NCBI RefSeq assembly: GCF_000230555.1
Contig: NC_016078.1
Location: 3,061,001-3,125,000 of the forward strand
Source: Pelagibacterium halotolerans B2
GTDB taxonomy: Bacteria > Pseudomonadota > Alphaproteobacteria > Rhizobiales > Devosiaceae
DNA: 64,000 nt
Reading direction: 5' to 3'
Shown: in pieces, positions 1 through 10,962 of the stretch
How positions within the stretch are numbered: the stretch's first letter is position 1
How the letters are laid out: each line of letters starts with the position of its first letter
The notes under the pieces: generated by a model
What the model was told of the DNA's origin: nothing
Database searches by the model: none
What the model saw: the letters and a program-made list of their open reading frames with translations, nothing else
Made by a program: the position numbers and the translations under genes

Positions 1-804
1 AACGACCTGATTTCCGAGGCCGGAGCGCAAACGCCCGCCGAGTTGATCGAAGCGGGCGAATGGAATTGGGACAACGCCATCGCTATCGCGGCCAGCGTCG
101 CCGATACCGGTGCCAACGGTCTCATCGTGCGCGATTTCAACTATCAGATCTGGCAGAACCTCGCCTCGATCTGGCGCGGCTGGGGTGCCGATCCCTGGAG
201 CGAGGACGGTGCCACCTGCACCTTCGCCGATGCGGAGATGGTCGATGCCATGAGCTTTATCCATTCTGCGATCTTTGAGACCGGCGCCATGCCCGGACCG
301 GGCGAGAATGTCGATTTCTTCACCGGCGATGCGGCAATGACCATCACCCAGATCTCCCGCGCCTCGCTCCTGCCGCAGGGCGATGACGCCTTTGACTGGG
401 ATCTGGTGCCCCTGCCCTCGGGCCCGGCGGGCAGCTATTCGGTGATCGGCCAGGCCGGCATCGGTGCCTTCGGCATGGGCGACAATGTGGATATGGCGGT
501 ACAATTTCTCGCCTATCTCTCCAATCCCGAAAACAGCGCCAAGCTGGCGCAGTTTTTCCCGCCGGCCCGCCAGAGCCTGCTCAACGCCGAAACGCTGGGC
601 GCCACCAACCCCCTGCTTTCGCCGCAACAGCTCGAAACCGTCGTCGTCGCCGGGATCACCAACGGTGTTGTCCTGCCCGGCCACGCCGGGTTCGCCGAAA
701 TCCAGCAGGTCGTGCGCGCCGAACTCGACGCCCTCTGGCAGGCCGATGCGGACGTCCAGGCGGTGCTGACCTCGGTCTGCGACCGCATCACCCCGATGCT
801 CTGA
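1..804 (+). CDS. Sugar ABC transporter substrate-binding protein (5' partial)
   Basis: The reading frame is open from the first base and ends in TGA at 804, so the N-terminus with any signal peptide lies outside the window. The visible 267 residues resemble the C-terminal two thirds of family 1 extracellular solute-binding proteins: an aromatic-rich stretch (GEWNWDN), and a late segment in which the protein reads through a region on 'YLSNPENSAKLAQFFPPAR' as is usual for the UgpB/MalE-like fold. It would bind a carbohydrate or glycerol-phosphate-like ligand in the periplasm and hand it to the two permeases that follow, the first only 14 bp downstream. The ligand cannot be read from sequence. 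Family assignment is strong because of the complete CUT1 set behind it. Confidence 0.85.
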   Translation, partial: NDLISEAGAQTPAELIEAGEWNWDNAIAIAASVADTGANGLIVRDFNYQIWQNLASIWRGWGADPWSEDGATCTFADAEMVDAMSFIHSAIFETGAMPGPGENVDFFTGDAAMTITQISRASLLPQGDDAFDWDLVPLPSGPAGSYSVIGQAGIGAFGMGDNVDMAVQFLAYLSNPENSAKLAQFFPPARQSLLNAETLGATNPLLSPQQLETVVVAGITNGVVLPGHAGFAEIQQVVRAELDALWQADADVQAVLTSVCDRITPML

Positions 805-818
805 CCGGATAAGAACCA

Positions 819-1748
819 ATGACTGTCGCGGCCAAATCTTCATCTCCACCAGCGCGAAAGCGTCCGTTCTGGACGATGGAGCGCCGCGACAGCCTTGCGG
901 GCTATCTGTTCATCGCCCCGCAGATGATCGGCATCACCGTTTTCGTTTTGATCCCTCTGGGGCTGGTCTTCTGGTATTCGCTCCATGAGTGGAATGTCCT
1001 GGCCCAGACCTTCCGCTTTCAGGGTCTGGCCAATTATCAAACACTTCTGAGCGATCCGGGCCTGCCCCAGGTTCTGGCCGCCACCGGAATTTTCTCGGTG
1101 GGGCTGGTGATCTTCAACATGAGCCTGGCGCTGCTTCTGGCCGTGCTGCTCGACCAGAAGCTCAAGGGGATCGCCGTCTATCGCACGCTGTTTTTCTCGC
1201 CCGTCGTCGTTTCGCTGGTTGCATGGACCATCGTCTGGGGCTTTCTGCTCCAGAACAATGGCGGCATCAACGCCCTGCTCGCCACCTTCGGCATCGAGGG
1301 GCCAAACTGGCTGCGGCACCCGACAACGGCGATGATCTCGGTGATCGTCGTGCAGGTGTTCAAAAATGTCGGGCTCAACATGGTGCTGTTCCTCGCCGCG
1401 CTGCAGGGCGTGCCGCGCGAGCTTTATGAGGCGGCGCGGGTCGATGGGACACCGGTGTTCAAGCAGTTCACCCGCATCACCCTGCCCATGATCAGCCCCA
1501 CTGTGCTTTTGACCTCGATCATCACCATCGTGGGTTCGCTCCAGGTCTTTGCCCAGATCGCGGTTCTGACCCAGGGCGGGCCGGGCATGTCGACCACGGT
1601 TCTGGTCTATTACCTCTATCAGCAGGCCTTCCAGTTCCACAAATTCGGCTATGGCGCGACGCTCTCGATCCTGCTGTTCGTGATCGTGGCCGTCCTCACA
1701 TTCATCCAGTGGCAGATGCGCCGCAAGCTGGTGTTCTATGAAAACTGA
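819..1748 (+). CDS. CUT1-family sugar ABC transporter permease (MalF/UgpA type)
   Basis: This 309-residue inner-membrane protein has a basic N-terminus, a first membrane segment around residues 27-50 and about six segments in total. The conserved cytoplasmic EAA loop is visible as YEAARVDGTPVFKQF near residue 205, followed by the ITLPMISP continuation that docks onto the ATPase. It would form the translocation pore with the next permease. The start ATG lies 14 bp after the binding-protein stop, and its end overlaps the next permease by 11 bp, which points to translational coupling. Length and motif order are normal for the family. Confidence 0.93.
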   Translation: MTVAAKSSSPPARKRPFWTMERRDSLAGYLFIAPQMIGITVFVLIPLGLVFWYSLHEWNVLAQTFRFQGLANYQTLLSDPGLPQVLAATGIFSVGLVIFNMSLALLLAVLLDQKLKGIAVYRTLFFSPVVVSLVAWTIVWGFLLQNNGGINALLATFGIEGPNWLRHPTTAMISVIVVQVFKNVGLNMVLFLAALQGVPRELYEAARVDGTPVFKQFTRITLPMISPTVLLTSIITIVGSLQVFAQIAVLTQGGPGMSTTVLVYYLYQQAFQFHKFGYGATLSILLFVIVAVLTFIQWQMRRKLVFYEN

Positions 1749-2580
1749 CCTCTCCCCGCGCATGAAGGTGCTGGTTTACGGGCTGATGAGCGTGCTGCTC
1801 ATTCCGTTTGTCTTTCCGACCTGGTGGATGGTGACCTCCTCGGTCAAGCCGATCTCCGACATCTTTGCCTTTCCGCCCGATATCGTCCCGACCCGGTTCG
1901 ATTTTTCCACCTATGGGCGTGTGTTCGAGCTGCAGCCTTTCGCGCAGCAATACTGGAATTCGGCCTATATCGCCGCGCTGGTCACCGCGGGAACCATGCT
2001 GTTTTCGTCCATGGCCGGCTATGCCTTCGCGCGTATAAAATTTCCCTTCGCCAACACCTTGTTCATGATCGTCCTGATCGGGCTCCTGATCCCTGCCGAA
2101 GTCACCATCGTGCCCCTGTTCCAGATCTTTCTGGGCTGGGACATGATCAACACCCACTGGCCGCTGATCCTCGTGCCCGTCTTTGGCGCGCCATCGGTGT
2201 TTGCGACCTTCGTCATGCGCCAGTTCTTCATCGCGCTGCCCAAGGAACTCGAGGAGGCCGCGCGGGTCGACGGGCTGGGCCGGTTCAGGATCTTCTGGAC
2301 AATTGCTCTGCCGCTGGCCCGCCCGGCGCTCGGGGCCGTGGCGATCTTTACCTTCCTTCATTCCTGGAACCTTTATCTCGAGCCTATAGTGTTCCTGTCC
2401 TCGCCGGCCAATTTCACGCTGCCACAGGCCCTCACCCAGTTCACCGACGCCTATGGCGGTGCCCTGTGGAATGTCCAGCTCGCCGCCGCCACCATGACGG
2501 CGCTCCCCGTCCTCATCGTCTTCATCATCGCCCAGCGTCAGTTCGTCGAAGGACTGGCCCATTCCGGGCTCAAGGGTTGA
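1738..2580 (+). CDS. CUT1-family sugar ABC transporter permease (MalG/UgpE type)
   Basis: This 280-residue second pore subunit has six predicted membrane segments, the first at about residues 11-33. The EAA loop reads EEAARVDGLGRFRIFW near residue 170 and is followed by IALPLARPALG. The start overlaps the previous permease by 11 bp and the stop is 3 bp before the ATPase start, so the four transporter genes form one operon. It pairs with the upstream permease as in maltose, alpha-glucoside and glycerol-3-phosphate importers. Substrate is not inferable from the permease alone. Confidence 0.93.
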   Translation: MKTDLSPRMKVLVYGLMSVLLIPFVFPTWWMVTSSVKPISDIFAFPPDIVPTRFDFSTYGRVFELQPFAQQYWNSAYIAALVTAGTMLFSSMAGYAFARIKFPFANTLFMIVLIGLLIPAEVTIVPLFQIFLGWDMINTHWPLILVPVFGAPSVFATFVMRQFFIALPKELEEAARVDGLGRFRIFWTIALPLARPALGAVAIFTFLHSWNLYLEPIVFLSSPANFTLPQALTQFTDAYGGALWNVQLAAATMTALPVLIVFIIAQRQFVEGLAHSGLKG

Positions 2581-2583
2581 TCC

Positions 2584-3622
<1,039 letters not shown>

Positions 3623-3630
<8 letters not shown>

Positions 3631-5062
3631 GATCGCGCGACTGGCGCAAGAAACCCTGCGTGATCCTGTCGCTCTGAATGCGCCAGGACAAAATGTCGAG
3701 CAACAACGCCTGCCTGATCGTTTCGGACTCGGTGTCCTCCCAGAGATTTCGGGTTTCCCGCGGATCGGCGTCAAGATCGAACAATTGCCCCTCTTCGCAA
3801 TCGACGAAGTGGACGAGCTTCCATTTGTCCTTGCGGATCATGGTCATGAATTCGGTTTCCTCGAGAATCTTGTCGTTCGCGTGTTCGGAAAAAACGCTGT
3901 CGCGAACCACACTCTTGTCCCCGGCCAGATAGGAACACAGCGACCGCGCCTCCATCCAGGCCGGAGGTGATATTTGCGCCAGTTCGAGAATGGTCGGCCC
4001 CAGATCCATCAGCGATACCAGGTCGGCGATTTGCAGATCGTGCTCGATCCCCGGCCCGCAGATGATCGCCGGCACCCGGACGCTCTGCTCATACATTGTC
4101 CATTTCTGCGAGTGCCCGTGATCGTTGAGGCAATCGCCGTGGTCGGACGTAAAGACGATAATCGTCTCGTCCAGCACCCCGCGCTCTTCGAGGGCGTCGA
4201 TGATCTTGCCAACTTGCGCGTCGATCATCGAGACATTGGCATAATAGTGTGCACGCTGCCGGTGCATCTGCTCGGGCGACGGATCGGCGAGATGGACGAC
4301 CGCGTCGTGATCGTTCGCAAGATGCTGCGCGCGCAGCGCCCGCAACGGTGCCGGTTGTGCATCGAAATCTTCGTCGCGGATCGGGGTCGGCAGCGCCCGG
4401 TCGGCATATTTGGCAAGATAGTGCGCCGTGGGATCATATGGAGGATGCGGTCCGGGCAAGCCGACCTGAAGAAAGAACGGCTCCCTGCCCGGATAGCGCT
4501 CCAGCCACAGGCATGCCAGATCGCCGACAAAGACATCGGCATGCAGGTCTTCCTCGAGATCCCATGTGAAGGCACCGAGCCGTTCGGCATAATCCTCGCG
4601 CCGGCGATAGGTCACGCGGCTCGGCTTTTCATGCCCCCGTGTCCAGAGCGCCTTGTCCCATTGATCGAGATAGAAGGCGACATTGGGGTGGGCCCGGTCC
4701 TTGTTTTCGACCACATGACGCTCGTGAAAGCCGAAAGCGCCTTCGACCGGATTGGTGTGCATCTTGCCGACATTGACGCATCGGTAGCCAGCCTGGTTGA
4801 GCAGCGTGACCCAGGACCACGGCCAGGGCTCCCCGTTCCGCATGACCCCGTTGGTGTGAGGAAAAACCCCCGAAAACAGCGACGCCCGGGAGGGCGCGCA
4901 GGACGGCGAGGTCACATACATATTGGTAAAGCTCGTTCCGCGCCGCACCATGCGGTCAAGGTTCGGCGTCTCCATGTGATCGAACCCCAGGGCAGCGATC
5001 GTGTCGAACCGCTGCTGGTCGGTCACGATGAAAACGATATTGGGAGGACGGCTTGCACCCAT
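3623..5062 (-). CDS. Type I sulfatase (formylglycine-dependent), 1
   Basis: This is a hydrolase of the alkaline-phosphatase superfamily that removes sulfate esters. The N-terminus reads PPNIVFIVTDQQRFD (metal-binding Asp), the maturation motif C-A-P-S-R starts at about Cys55, and a second metal site appears as FTSDHGD in the C-terminal half. The cysteine must be oxidised to formylglycine by a maturase that is not in this window. I chose the ATG at 5062 because AAGGA sits 7 bp upstream; an ATG two codons earlier (5068) is possible. No signal peptide is visible, so it probably acts in the cytoplasm on imported substrate. It is the last gene of the sulfatase/Dpp operon, 23 bp after the preceding sulfatase. 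Substrate is unknown. Confidence 0.93.
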
Positions 5063-5085
5063 GGACATGTCCTTGAACGAAAGAG

Positions 5086-6561
5086 CTAACGGATGGCGTT
5101 GTTGAGCCGCTGGGTGGCATCGGGCAACGAGGTGGTCGCCCGCGGCGGCGCCTGGGCGGCTTCGGTGTCGAGAAAGCGCGCGATTTCGGCCAGCAGGGCG
5201 TTTTCGGCCGGACCGTGCCCGGGATCGCCGGAAATATTGCGGGTTTCCCGCGGATCGCTGGAAAGGTCGAAAAGCTCGCGCTCGGTCTCTCCCCCGCTCC
5301 AATAGACGGTCAGCTTGTAGCGCTTGTCGCGCGCCATGGTCGCCCGCATCGGCGGCTCCCAGAAGGTGCCGGACCCGTTGATGCCCGAGTTCCGGTAGGC
5401 GCAGATCGAAGCGTTGCGTTTCGTGGCGCCAGCCCTGGCCACCGCGACAAGATCTTCGCTCGAAGGGCAACGATCAGTGTTAAGCCCCGCAGCCGAAAGA
5501 CATGTAGCGGCAATATCGTGTCCCTGAACCAGGGCGCGCGAGCGGCCCCCCGCCGCAATTTTCCCCGGCCATCGCAGCAAGAGCGGAACCCCCACCGTCG
5601 GTTCGTAAAGCGCCACGCCCTTGACGAACAGCCCGTGATCGCCGAGCTGATCGCCATGGTCGGACGTGAAAATGACCAGCGTATCCTCGGTCAGCCCCGC
5701 ATCGTCCAGCGCATCGAGAACCCGGCCGACCTGTCGGTCGAGAAACGCGATCGAGGCTGCATAGCCCTTGCGGATGGACGCGATCTCATGCGGCGAAAAG
5801 TCGGAAAACCGGCCGAGATAAGACCCCTCCTGCTCGCGCTTTACGCACCGGGGCTGATCGGCACGCGGCGGAATGGGCGCCGGGATCCGCGCATCGTCGA
5901 TGGCGCCTGCAAGGGCAGCCGGATAATCCTCATAGGGATCGTGAGGATCGAAAAGACTCATCAGGCAAAAAAAAGGCCTGCCGTCGTCTTTTGACGCGTG
6001 CAGAAAATCGATGGTCCGGTCCGCCGCCCATTTGCTCATATGCAGATCGGGGGGATGATGAAGCTCCCGCCTGCCATTGCGCGCCAGCGCATTCCGGAAC
6101 GCGGGCGCGGTCTCGGCAAGCCATTGGGCATAGCCGTTGAACGGGCTGTCCATGGCGACCGAGGGCTCAAGGCACCATTCATAGATGTCGAAACCGTCGT
6201 TTGGATGCCTTTGGGTCTGCTCCTGCACCCGGCTGGAAACGTGCAGCTTGCCGAACAACGCAGTGCGATAGCCGGCTTCAGAACGCAGGCGCTCGGTAAA
6301 CAGCGTTTCATGGGCGGGAAGATTGTCGTGAACCCCAAGCACCCCATGGTCGATAACGGGCTTGCCCGTAAAGATGCTGGCTCTCGACGGCGTACAGATG
6401 GGGTTGTCGACAGTGCAGTTTTCAAACAGCGCGCCCGACGCCGCCAGCCGGTCCAGGTTTGGTGTCGGGATCCACTCGCACCCATAGGCCCCGAGCGTGT
6501 CGCGCCGCTGCTGGTCGGTCATTATCATCAGGATATTGGGCGTTCCCATGCGCGTCTCCAT
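5086..6561 (-). CDS. Type I sulfatase, 2
   Basis: This 491-residue sulfatase has the N-terminal metal site PNILMIMTDQQRRD, the formylglycine motif C-T-P-S-R at about Cys56 and the DHGDQLGDHG metal loop in the middle. It is clearly diverged from its two neighbours, which suggests different linkage or position specificity and not a recent duplication. The ATG overlaps the stop of the preceding DapA-family gene as TGATG; a second in-frame ATG at 6549 has GGAG six bases upstream and may be the real start. No signal peptide is seen, so a cytoplasmic enzyme is likely. Confidence 0.93.
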   Translation of the reverse strand: METRMGTPNILMIMTDQQRRDTLGAYGCEWIPTPNLDRLAASGALFENCTVDNPICTPSRASIFTGKPVIDHGVLGVHDNLPAHETLFTERLRSEAGYRTALFGKLHVSSRVQEQTQRHPNDGFDIYEWCLEPSVAMDSPFNGYAQWLAETAPAFRNALARNGRRELHHPPDLHMSKWAADRTIDFLHASKDDGRPFFCLMSLFDPHDPYEDYPAALAGAIDDARIPAPIPPRADQPRCVKREQEGSYLGRFSDFSPHEIASIRKGYAASIAFLDRQVGRVLDALDDAGLTEDTLVIFTSDHGDQLGDHGLFVKGVALYEPTVGVPLLLRWPGKIAAGGRSRALVQGHDIAATCLSAAGLNTDRCPSSEDLVAVARAGATKRNASICAYRNSGINGSGTFWEPPMRATMARDKRYKLTVYWSGGETERELFDLSSDPRETRNISGDPGHGPAENALLAEIARFLDTEAAQAPPRATTSLPDATQRLNNAIR

Positions 6562-7487
6562 CAGACCATGATTTCAGGGACGGCCCTGACCGCCGCCGCG
6601 CGCAATTCGGGCACGACCACAGGATCGATCCAGCGATAGGGCTGGCGCAGCCGCGTGCCCACATCGGCCCAGCCGCCGACCGCCGCCAGCAATTTGTCGA
6701 GCGCCGCGTTGGAATAGAGCCCGCTCGTCGCGAACGGGGTGATATAAGTGTCCAAAAACCCGCGCAGCCGGGTCTCGATCTCGCGTGCCTGCGCCAGATC
6801 GTCGGCCATCATCCGCGTCCAGAGCTGTGCGCCAAGGGGGCTCAGGCAGGCGACGTTGGAAAACGCACCGGCCGCCACCCCCTCGCTCACCCCGGTCGCC
6901 AGATGATGCCCGGGAACGAAAATCGGCCAGTTTGAAAGATGCCGGCGCGCTTGCTCGTACCATGCACCATCGCCGTCGCCGAGCTTGATCCCGGCAATAC
7001 CGGGAACCGGCCCGAGGATTTCCGCAAGCTCGGAGGGTGAATAGACCCGCTTTGCGTGCGGTGGGTTGTAAAGCACCAGCGGCACCCCATCCGCCGCTTC
7101 CGCAGCCATTTCGACAAAACGCGTGGCCTCGGCCGGAACCAGTGGCCACCAGTCGGGCACAATGATCTGGATGGCGGCGGGTTTGAGCGCAGCGGCGCGG
7201 CGCACCCGCCCGAGCGAAACGCGCGGATCGGGCTGGCACGCGCCGATGATGAACGCCATGCCCGCCGCCCGGCAGCGCCCGGCCAGAAGCGCCTGGATGG
7301 CGTCGAACTCGTCCTCGGTCTGGTTGTGGAACTCTCCGGCTGTACCGTTGGAATAGATGCCATCGACCTTTACCGAAACCAGATGGTCGATTTCATCGCC
7401 GAGCCGGCCGAAATCGATGCTGTCGTCGGCATTGATGGGCAAGAGCAGCGTCGCCCAATTGCCCTTGAGCGGCCCCCGCATTCCCAT
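6561..7487 (-). CDS. DapA/NanA-family class I aldolase or synthase, 1
   Basis: This 308-residue protein of the dihydrodipicolinate synthase / N-acetylneuraminate lyase superfamily forms a Schiff base with a keto acid. Family marks are NGTAGEF near residue 45, the VLYNPP motif near residue 140 and the lysine in GIKLGDGD near residue 165, although the usual SSGD after the lysine is altered. The ATG overlaps the stop of the upstream sulfatase as TGATG, which fixes the start. Its place between sulfatases, with a paralogue earlier in the operon, suggests a catabolic aldolase or dehydratase acting on the desulfated product. It is unlikely to be the biosynthetic DapA. Exact reaction unknown. Confidence 0.85.
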   Translation of the reverse strand: MGMRGPLKGNWATLLLPINADDSIDFGRLGDEIDHLVSVKVDGIYSNGTAGEFHNQTEDEFDAIQALLAGRCRAAGMAFIIGACQPDPRVSLGRVRRAAALKPAAIQIIVPDWWPLVPAEATRFVEMAAEAADGVPLVLYNPPHAKRVYSPSELAEILGPVPGIAGIKLGDGDGAWYEQARRHLSNWPIFVPGHHLATGVSEGVAAGAFSNVACLSPLGAQLWTRMMADDLAQAREIETRLRGFLDTYITPFATSGLYSNAALDKLLAAVGGWADVGTRLRQPYRWIDPVVVPELRAAAVRAVPEIMV

Positions 7488-8956
7488 CACGAACCCGCCC
7501 GGCCGGCCTCGAAAACCGCCGTCGCATCGAACTGGCCGGACCCGGTCCGCCACCGGCCGTTGAATTTGGAAACACAGTCGCGCAGCGGATCGCCATGGCG
7601 GGCGGTTTCCTTCATCAGCGCCAGCCGCAGGCGCACAAGATCATCGGCGCGCTCGGGCCTTTGGGCCAGATTGTCCATCTCGTGCGGATCGCGGGCCAGA
7701 TCATAGACTTCATCAAGATCGCCCGGCGAAAACACCAGCTTGAGATTGTCGTCGGACACCAGGATGCGCTGGGAATAGAGAAACCGCAGGCCGTGATATT
7801 CGGCCAGCAGATAATCCCGCCCCTTTGCCCCGGAATCCCGTATCTGCGCCGACAGATCGATCGCCTGCCTTGGCGCAAAAGCAACGCCGAGAAGCGAGAG
7901 CGCGGTGGGCAGAATGTCCATGTTCAGGGCCAGCCCGGAACGCTCGCCCGATCCCAGATCGGGATGGCTGAACACCATCGGCACCCGCATGGCTTCCTCA
8001 TAGGGCAGGCCCTTGTCGATCAGTCCCCCATGCGCGCCGGTCATATCGCCATGATCGGAGGTGAACACGATAAGCGTGCTCTGGGCCAGCCCGCTCGCTT
8101 CGAGATAATCGAGCAGCCGCCCGATCTCGTAATCGAGCATGGCGACGTGATCGCAATAATATCCGATATAGGCGACCAGCTCGTCTTGTGTCCTTGGATG
8201 CAGCCGGTAGAAATCGTCGCGCTCGCGCTTGACCCTTCGCGGCTTGCCGGACAGATCGTCGGCAAAATTTGGCCAGGGGACGATCCGGCTGCGGTCCGTG
8301 GAGCGATGGAACTCGTCCGATATCAGGTGCGGCCCGTGCGGGTCCCAATATTGCACGGTGGCGAAAAACGGCGCGTCGCCGCTTCGATAGCCCTCGAGCA
8401 TTTCGATGATCTGGTTGCTCTGGAAGTGGCACGGGGTGGAGCGCTGCGGGCCGCGCCAGCGCCCCGCCGCCAGGGTCTGCCGGCCGGGGTTGAAATAGAG
8501 CTCGGGCTCTATCGTGTACCCAAGCCCGTTGTCTTCAAGATAGGATTTGAAGGCATCTGTTCCCGCCAAATTGCCATATCCCGGAGGAACGTCGCCCTCA
8601 AAGCCATAGTCGGCCGGCCCTTTTTCCACCCCCACATGCCATTTGCCCACGAACCCGCAACGATACCCCGCCCGCCCCAGATCATGATGCAGCAGCCGTC
8701 CCGGATCGGCGAGCTCGCGGCCCAGCGCGTGATACATGTCGCAATTGGTGCCCATCCCATGGGTAAAGGCATAATCCCCCGTCAGCATCGATCCGCGCGA
8801 TGGCGTGCACAGGGGCGAGGTCGCGTAGGTGCGGCCAAACGAGACACCCCCTCGCATCAACCGGTCCATGTTGGGCGTTTCGACCGGCAACGCCTTGTGC
8901 GGCCAGATCGCGTCGTGGCGCAATTGGTCGACGCCGATGAACAACAAATTCCTCAC
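7487..8956 (-). CDS. Type I sulfatase, 3
   Basis: This 489-residue sulfatase starts MRNLLFIGVDQLRHD, giving the first metal ligand, and carries the C-T-P-S-R maturation motif at about Cys50 and the FTSDHGDMTGAHG metal loop. It overlaps dppF by 4 bp (ATGA) upstream and the DapA-family gene by TGATG downstream, so it is translated as part of the operon. It lacks a signal peptide. The N-terminal variant VDQLRHD instead of TDQQR separates it from the two other sulfatases and implies a different substrate or linkage. Confidence 0.93.
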   Translation of the reverse strand: MRNLLFIGVDQLRHDAIWPHKALPVETPNMDRLMRGGVSFGRTYATSPLCTPSRGSMLTGDYAFTHGMGTNCDMYHALGRELADPGRLLHHDLGRAGYRCGFVGKWHVGVEKGPADYGFEGDVPPGYGNLAGTDAFKSYLEDNGLGYTIEPELYFNPGRQTLAAGRWRGPQRSTPCHFQSNQIIEMLEGYRSGDAPFFATVQYWDPHGPHLISDEFHRSTDRSRIVPWPNFADDLSGKPRRVKRERDDFYRLHPRTQDELVAYIGYYCDHVAMLDYEIGRLLDYLEASGLAQSTLIVFTSDHGDMTGAHGGLIDKGLPYEEAMRVPMVFSHPDLGSGERSGLALNMDILPTALSLLGVAFAPRQAIDLSAQIRDSGAKGRDYLLAEYHGLRFLYSQRILVSDDNLKLVFSPGDLDEVYDLARDPHEMDNLAQRPERADDLVRLRLALMKETARHGDPLRDCVSKFNGRWRTGSGQFDATAVFEAGRAGS

Positions 8957-9945
8957 CGCGTCGCCCCCGGCCCGGCCATCCCCTCAAGATCGTCGCGGAT
9001 GCACGCCTTGAAATGCCCCGGCACGACCTCGCGCAACGGCGGAATGGTCTCTGCGCAGGCCCCGATTGCCGCCGGGCAGCGCGTACGGAACACGCAGCCC
9101 GAGGGCGGATTGGCGGGGCTTGGAATGTCGCCCGAAAGAATTTGCCGGCTCGCCTTGCGCTCCAGATCGGGCGAGGGAACCGAGGACAAAAGAGCGCGCG
9201 TATAGGGATGCTGCGGCATCGAATAGAGCTGCCCGCTCGGCGCCTTTTCCATGATCCGCCCGAGATAGAGCACGATGACGGTATCGGCGACATATTCGAC
9301 CACCGCCAGATCGTGGGCGATGAACAGCATGGTCAGGTTGAGCCGCATCTGCAGCCCGCGCAAGAGATTGATGATCTGCGCCTGGATCGAAACGTCGAGC
9401 GCCGAAACCGGCTCGTCGGCAACGATCATCTCGGGCTCGAGCGCAAGGGCGCGGGCAATCCCGATCCGCTGGCGCTGTCCCCCGGAAAATTCGTGCGCGT
9501 ATCGGCTCATGGCATCGGGCGGAAGGTCGACCGATGCCAGCGCCGCCCGCGCCTTTTCCCGGCGCTGGGCGGGCGTGCCGATGCGCTGGATATCGAGCCC
9601 TTCGGTCAGGATCTGCCCGATGGTCATCCGTGGCGAAAGACTGGCGAACGGATCCTGGAAAATATACTGGATACGTGCATGCAAGCGCCGGCGCTCTGCG
9701 CGCGACAAGGCATTTGCCTCGACCCCGTCGAAAACGATCCGGCCCGAGGTCGGCGCGATCAGTTGCGCCGCCATCCGGCCGATCGTCGTCTTGCCGCTCC
9801 CCGATTCTCCCACGAGGCCAACCACCTGCCCGCGTGGGACGTCAAAGGAAACGTCCTCGACCGCGCGAACCACCGGCCCGCGCCCGAAGGTTACGGGCGC
9901 AAAATGCTTGCTCAACCCTGAAAGGCTCAAAAGCGGAGCGTCCAT
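8953..9945 (-). CDS. Dpp/Opp-type ABC transporter ATP-binding protein (DppF/OppF)
   Basis: This 330-residue ATPase has Walker A GESGSGKTT near residue 49, signature FSGGQRQRIGIARAL (Phe instead of the usual Leu), Walker B VADEPVSALD and the switch histidine in FIAHDLAVV. The C-terminal oligopeptide/dipeptide extension carries the cysteine-containing segment (GCVFRTRCPAAIGAC) that typically binds an iron-sulfur cluster in this family. It follows dppD by one base pair and overlaps the next sulfatase by 4 bp. Despite the name, this family also imports opines, oligosaccharides and other solutes, so peptide transport is not implied here. Confidence 0.93.
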   Translation of the reverse strand: MDAPLLSLSGLSKHFAPVTFGRGPVVRAVEDVSFDVPRGQVVGLVGESGSGKTTIGRMAAQLIAPTSGRIVFDGVEANALSRAERRRLHARIQYIFQDPFASLSPRMTIGQILTEGLDIQRIGTPAQRREKARAALASVDLPPDAMSRYAHEFSGGQRQRIGIARALALEPEMIVADEPVSALDVSIQAQIINLLRGLQMRLNLTMLFIAHDLAVVEYVADTVIVLYLGRIMEKAPSGQLYSMPQHPYTRALLSSVPSPDLERKASRQILSGDIPSPANPPSGCVFRTRCPAAIGACAETIPPLREVVPGHFKACIRDDLEGMAGPGATR

Positions 9946-9946
9946 C

Positions 9947-10960
9947 TCAAACCTCCTGCCAGCGGATGCAGCGGCTCAAATGCCCCTCACCCGCATCGAA
10001 AAGGGGCGGCAGGGCCTCGGTGCACGCATCGACGGCATAGCTGCACCGCGGAGCGAACGGGCATCCGGTCGGCAGATTGGCAAGGCTCGGGACCGAGCCG
10101 GCAATGGTGGGCAGAGGCGTGCCCGCCTCCTTGAGCGCCGTGGCTTCCCCGATCCGGGGCACCGAGCGCATCAGCCCCTTGGTATAGGGATGGCGCGGAT
10201 GGCCAAAGACCTGCGCGACCCTGCCCGTTTCCACGATCGATCCGGCATACATCACCGCGATCCGGTCGGCGATTTCGGCAACCACGCCCAGATTGTGGGT
10301 GATGAACAGCATGCCCATTCCGCGTTCGGTCTGCAGGCGCTTGAGCAGATCGAGGATCTGGGCCTGGATGGTGACGTCGAGCGCCGTTGTCGGCTCGTCG
10401 GCGATGAGCAGCGCCGGATCGCAGGCCAGCGCCATGGCGATGGTCGCCCGCTGCCGCATGCCGCCCGACAATTCATGGGGATATTGGCCGGCCCGGCGCT
10501 CGGGATCGGGAATGCCGACATCGGTGAGCAGCCCGACCGCGTCCGAAAAGGCCTGGGCGCGCGAGCGGCGCATGTGGATACGGATCGGCTCGGCGATCTG
10601 TTCGCCAACCGTATAGACCGGGTTGAGGCTGGTGAGCGGCTCCTGGAACACCATGCCGATATCGTTGCCCCGCACCCGCCGGAACGCTTCGCGCGAAAGA
10701 CCGCGCAGATCGATGACATCGCCGGACTTGCCGCGCAGCGCCAGATGCCCTTCCTCGACTTCGCCCACGCCCCTGGGCAGCAGGCCCATGATGCTCAGGC
10801 TGGTGACCGACTTGCCCGAACCCGATTCCCCCACCAGCGCCACGGTCTCGCCGGGGCCGATGGTGAGGTCGAGATCGCGCACGGCAACGATGCGCCGCCT
10901 GCCGATCTTGAAGACTGTGGAAAGCCCGGCGATCTCGAGGATGGGCTGTTGTGTGTCCAT
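9947..10960 (-). CDS. Dpp/Opp-type ABC transporter ATP-binding protein (DppD/OppD)
   Basis: This 337-residue ATPase is the partner of the downstream DppF. Visible are Walker [10 protein letters not shown], the signature [15 protein letters not shown], Walker [11 protein letters not shown], switch histidine FITHNLGVV and the C-terminal GCPFAPRC cysteine motif. I chose the ATG at 10960 because GGAG lies six bases upstream and it directly follows the stop of the DapA-family gene; a longer open frame upstream lacks family similarity. Together with DppB, DppC and the binding protein it completes a type I importer. Confidence 0.93.
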   Translation of the reverse strand: MDTQQPILEIAGLSTVFKIGRRRIVAVRDLDLTIGPGETVALVGESGSGKSVTSLSIMGLLPRGVGEVEEGHLALRGKSGDVIDLRGLSREAFRRVRGNDIGMVFQEPLTSLNPVYTVGEQIAEPIRIHMRRSRAQAFSDAVGLLTDVGIPDPERRAGQYPHELSGGMRQRATIAMALACDPALLIADEPTTALDVTIQAQILDLLKRLQTERGMGMLFITHNLGVVAEIADRIAVMYAGSIVETGRVAQVFGHPRHPYTKGLMRSVPRIGEATALKEAGTPLPTIAGSVPSLANLPTGCPFAPRCSYAVDACTEALPPLFDAGEGHLSRCIRWQEV

Positions 10961-10962
10961 CG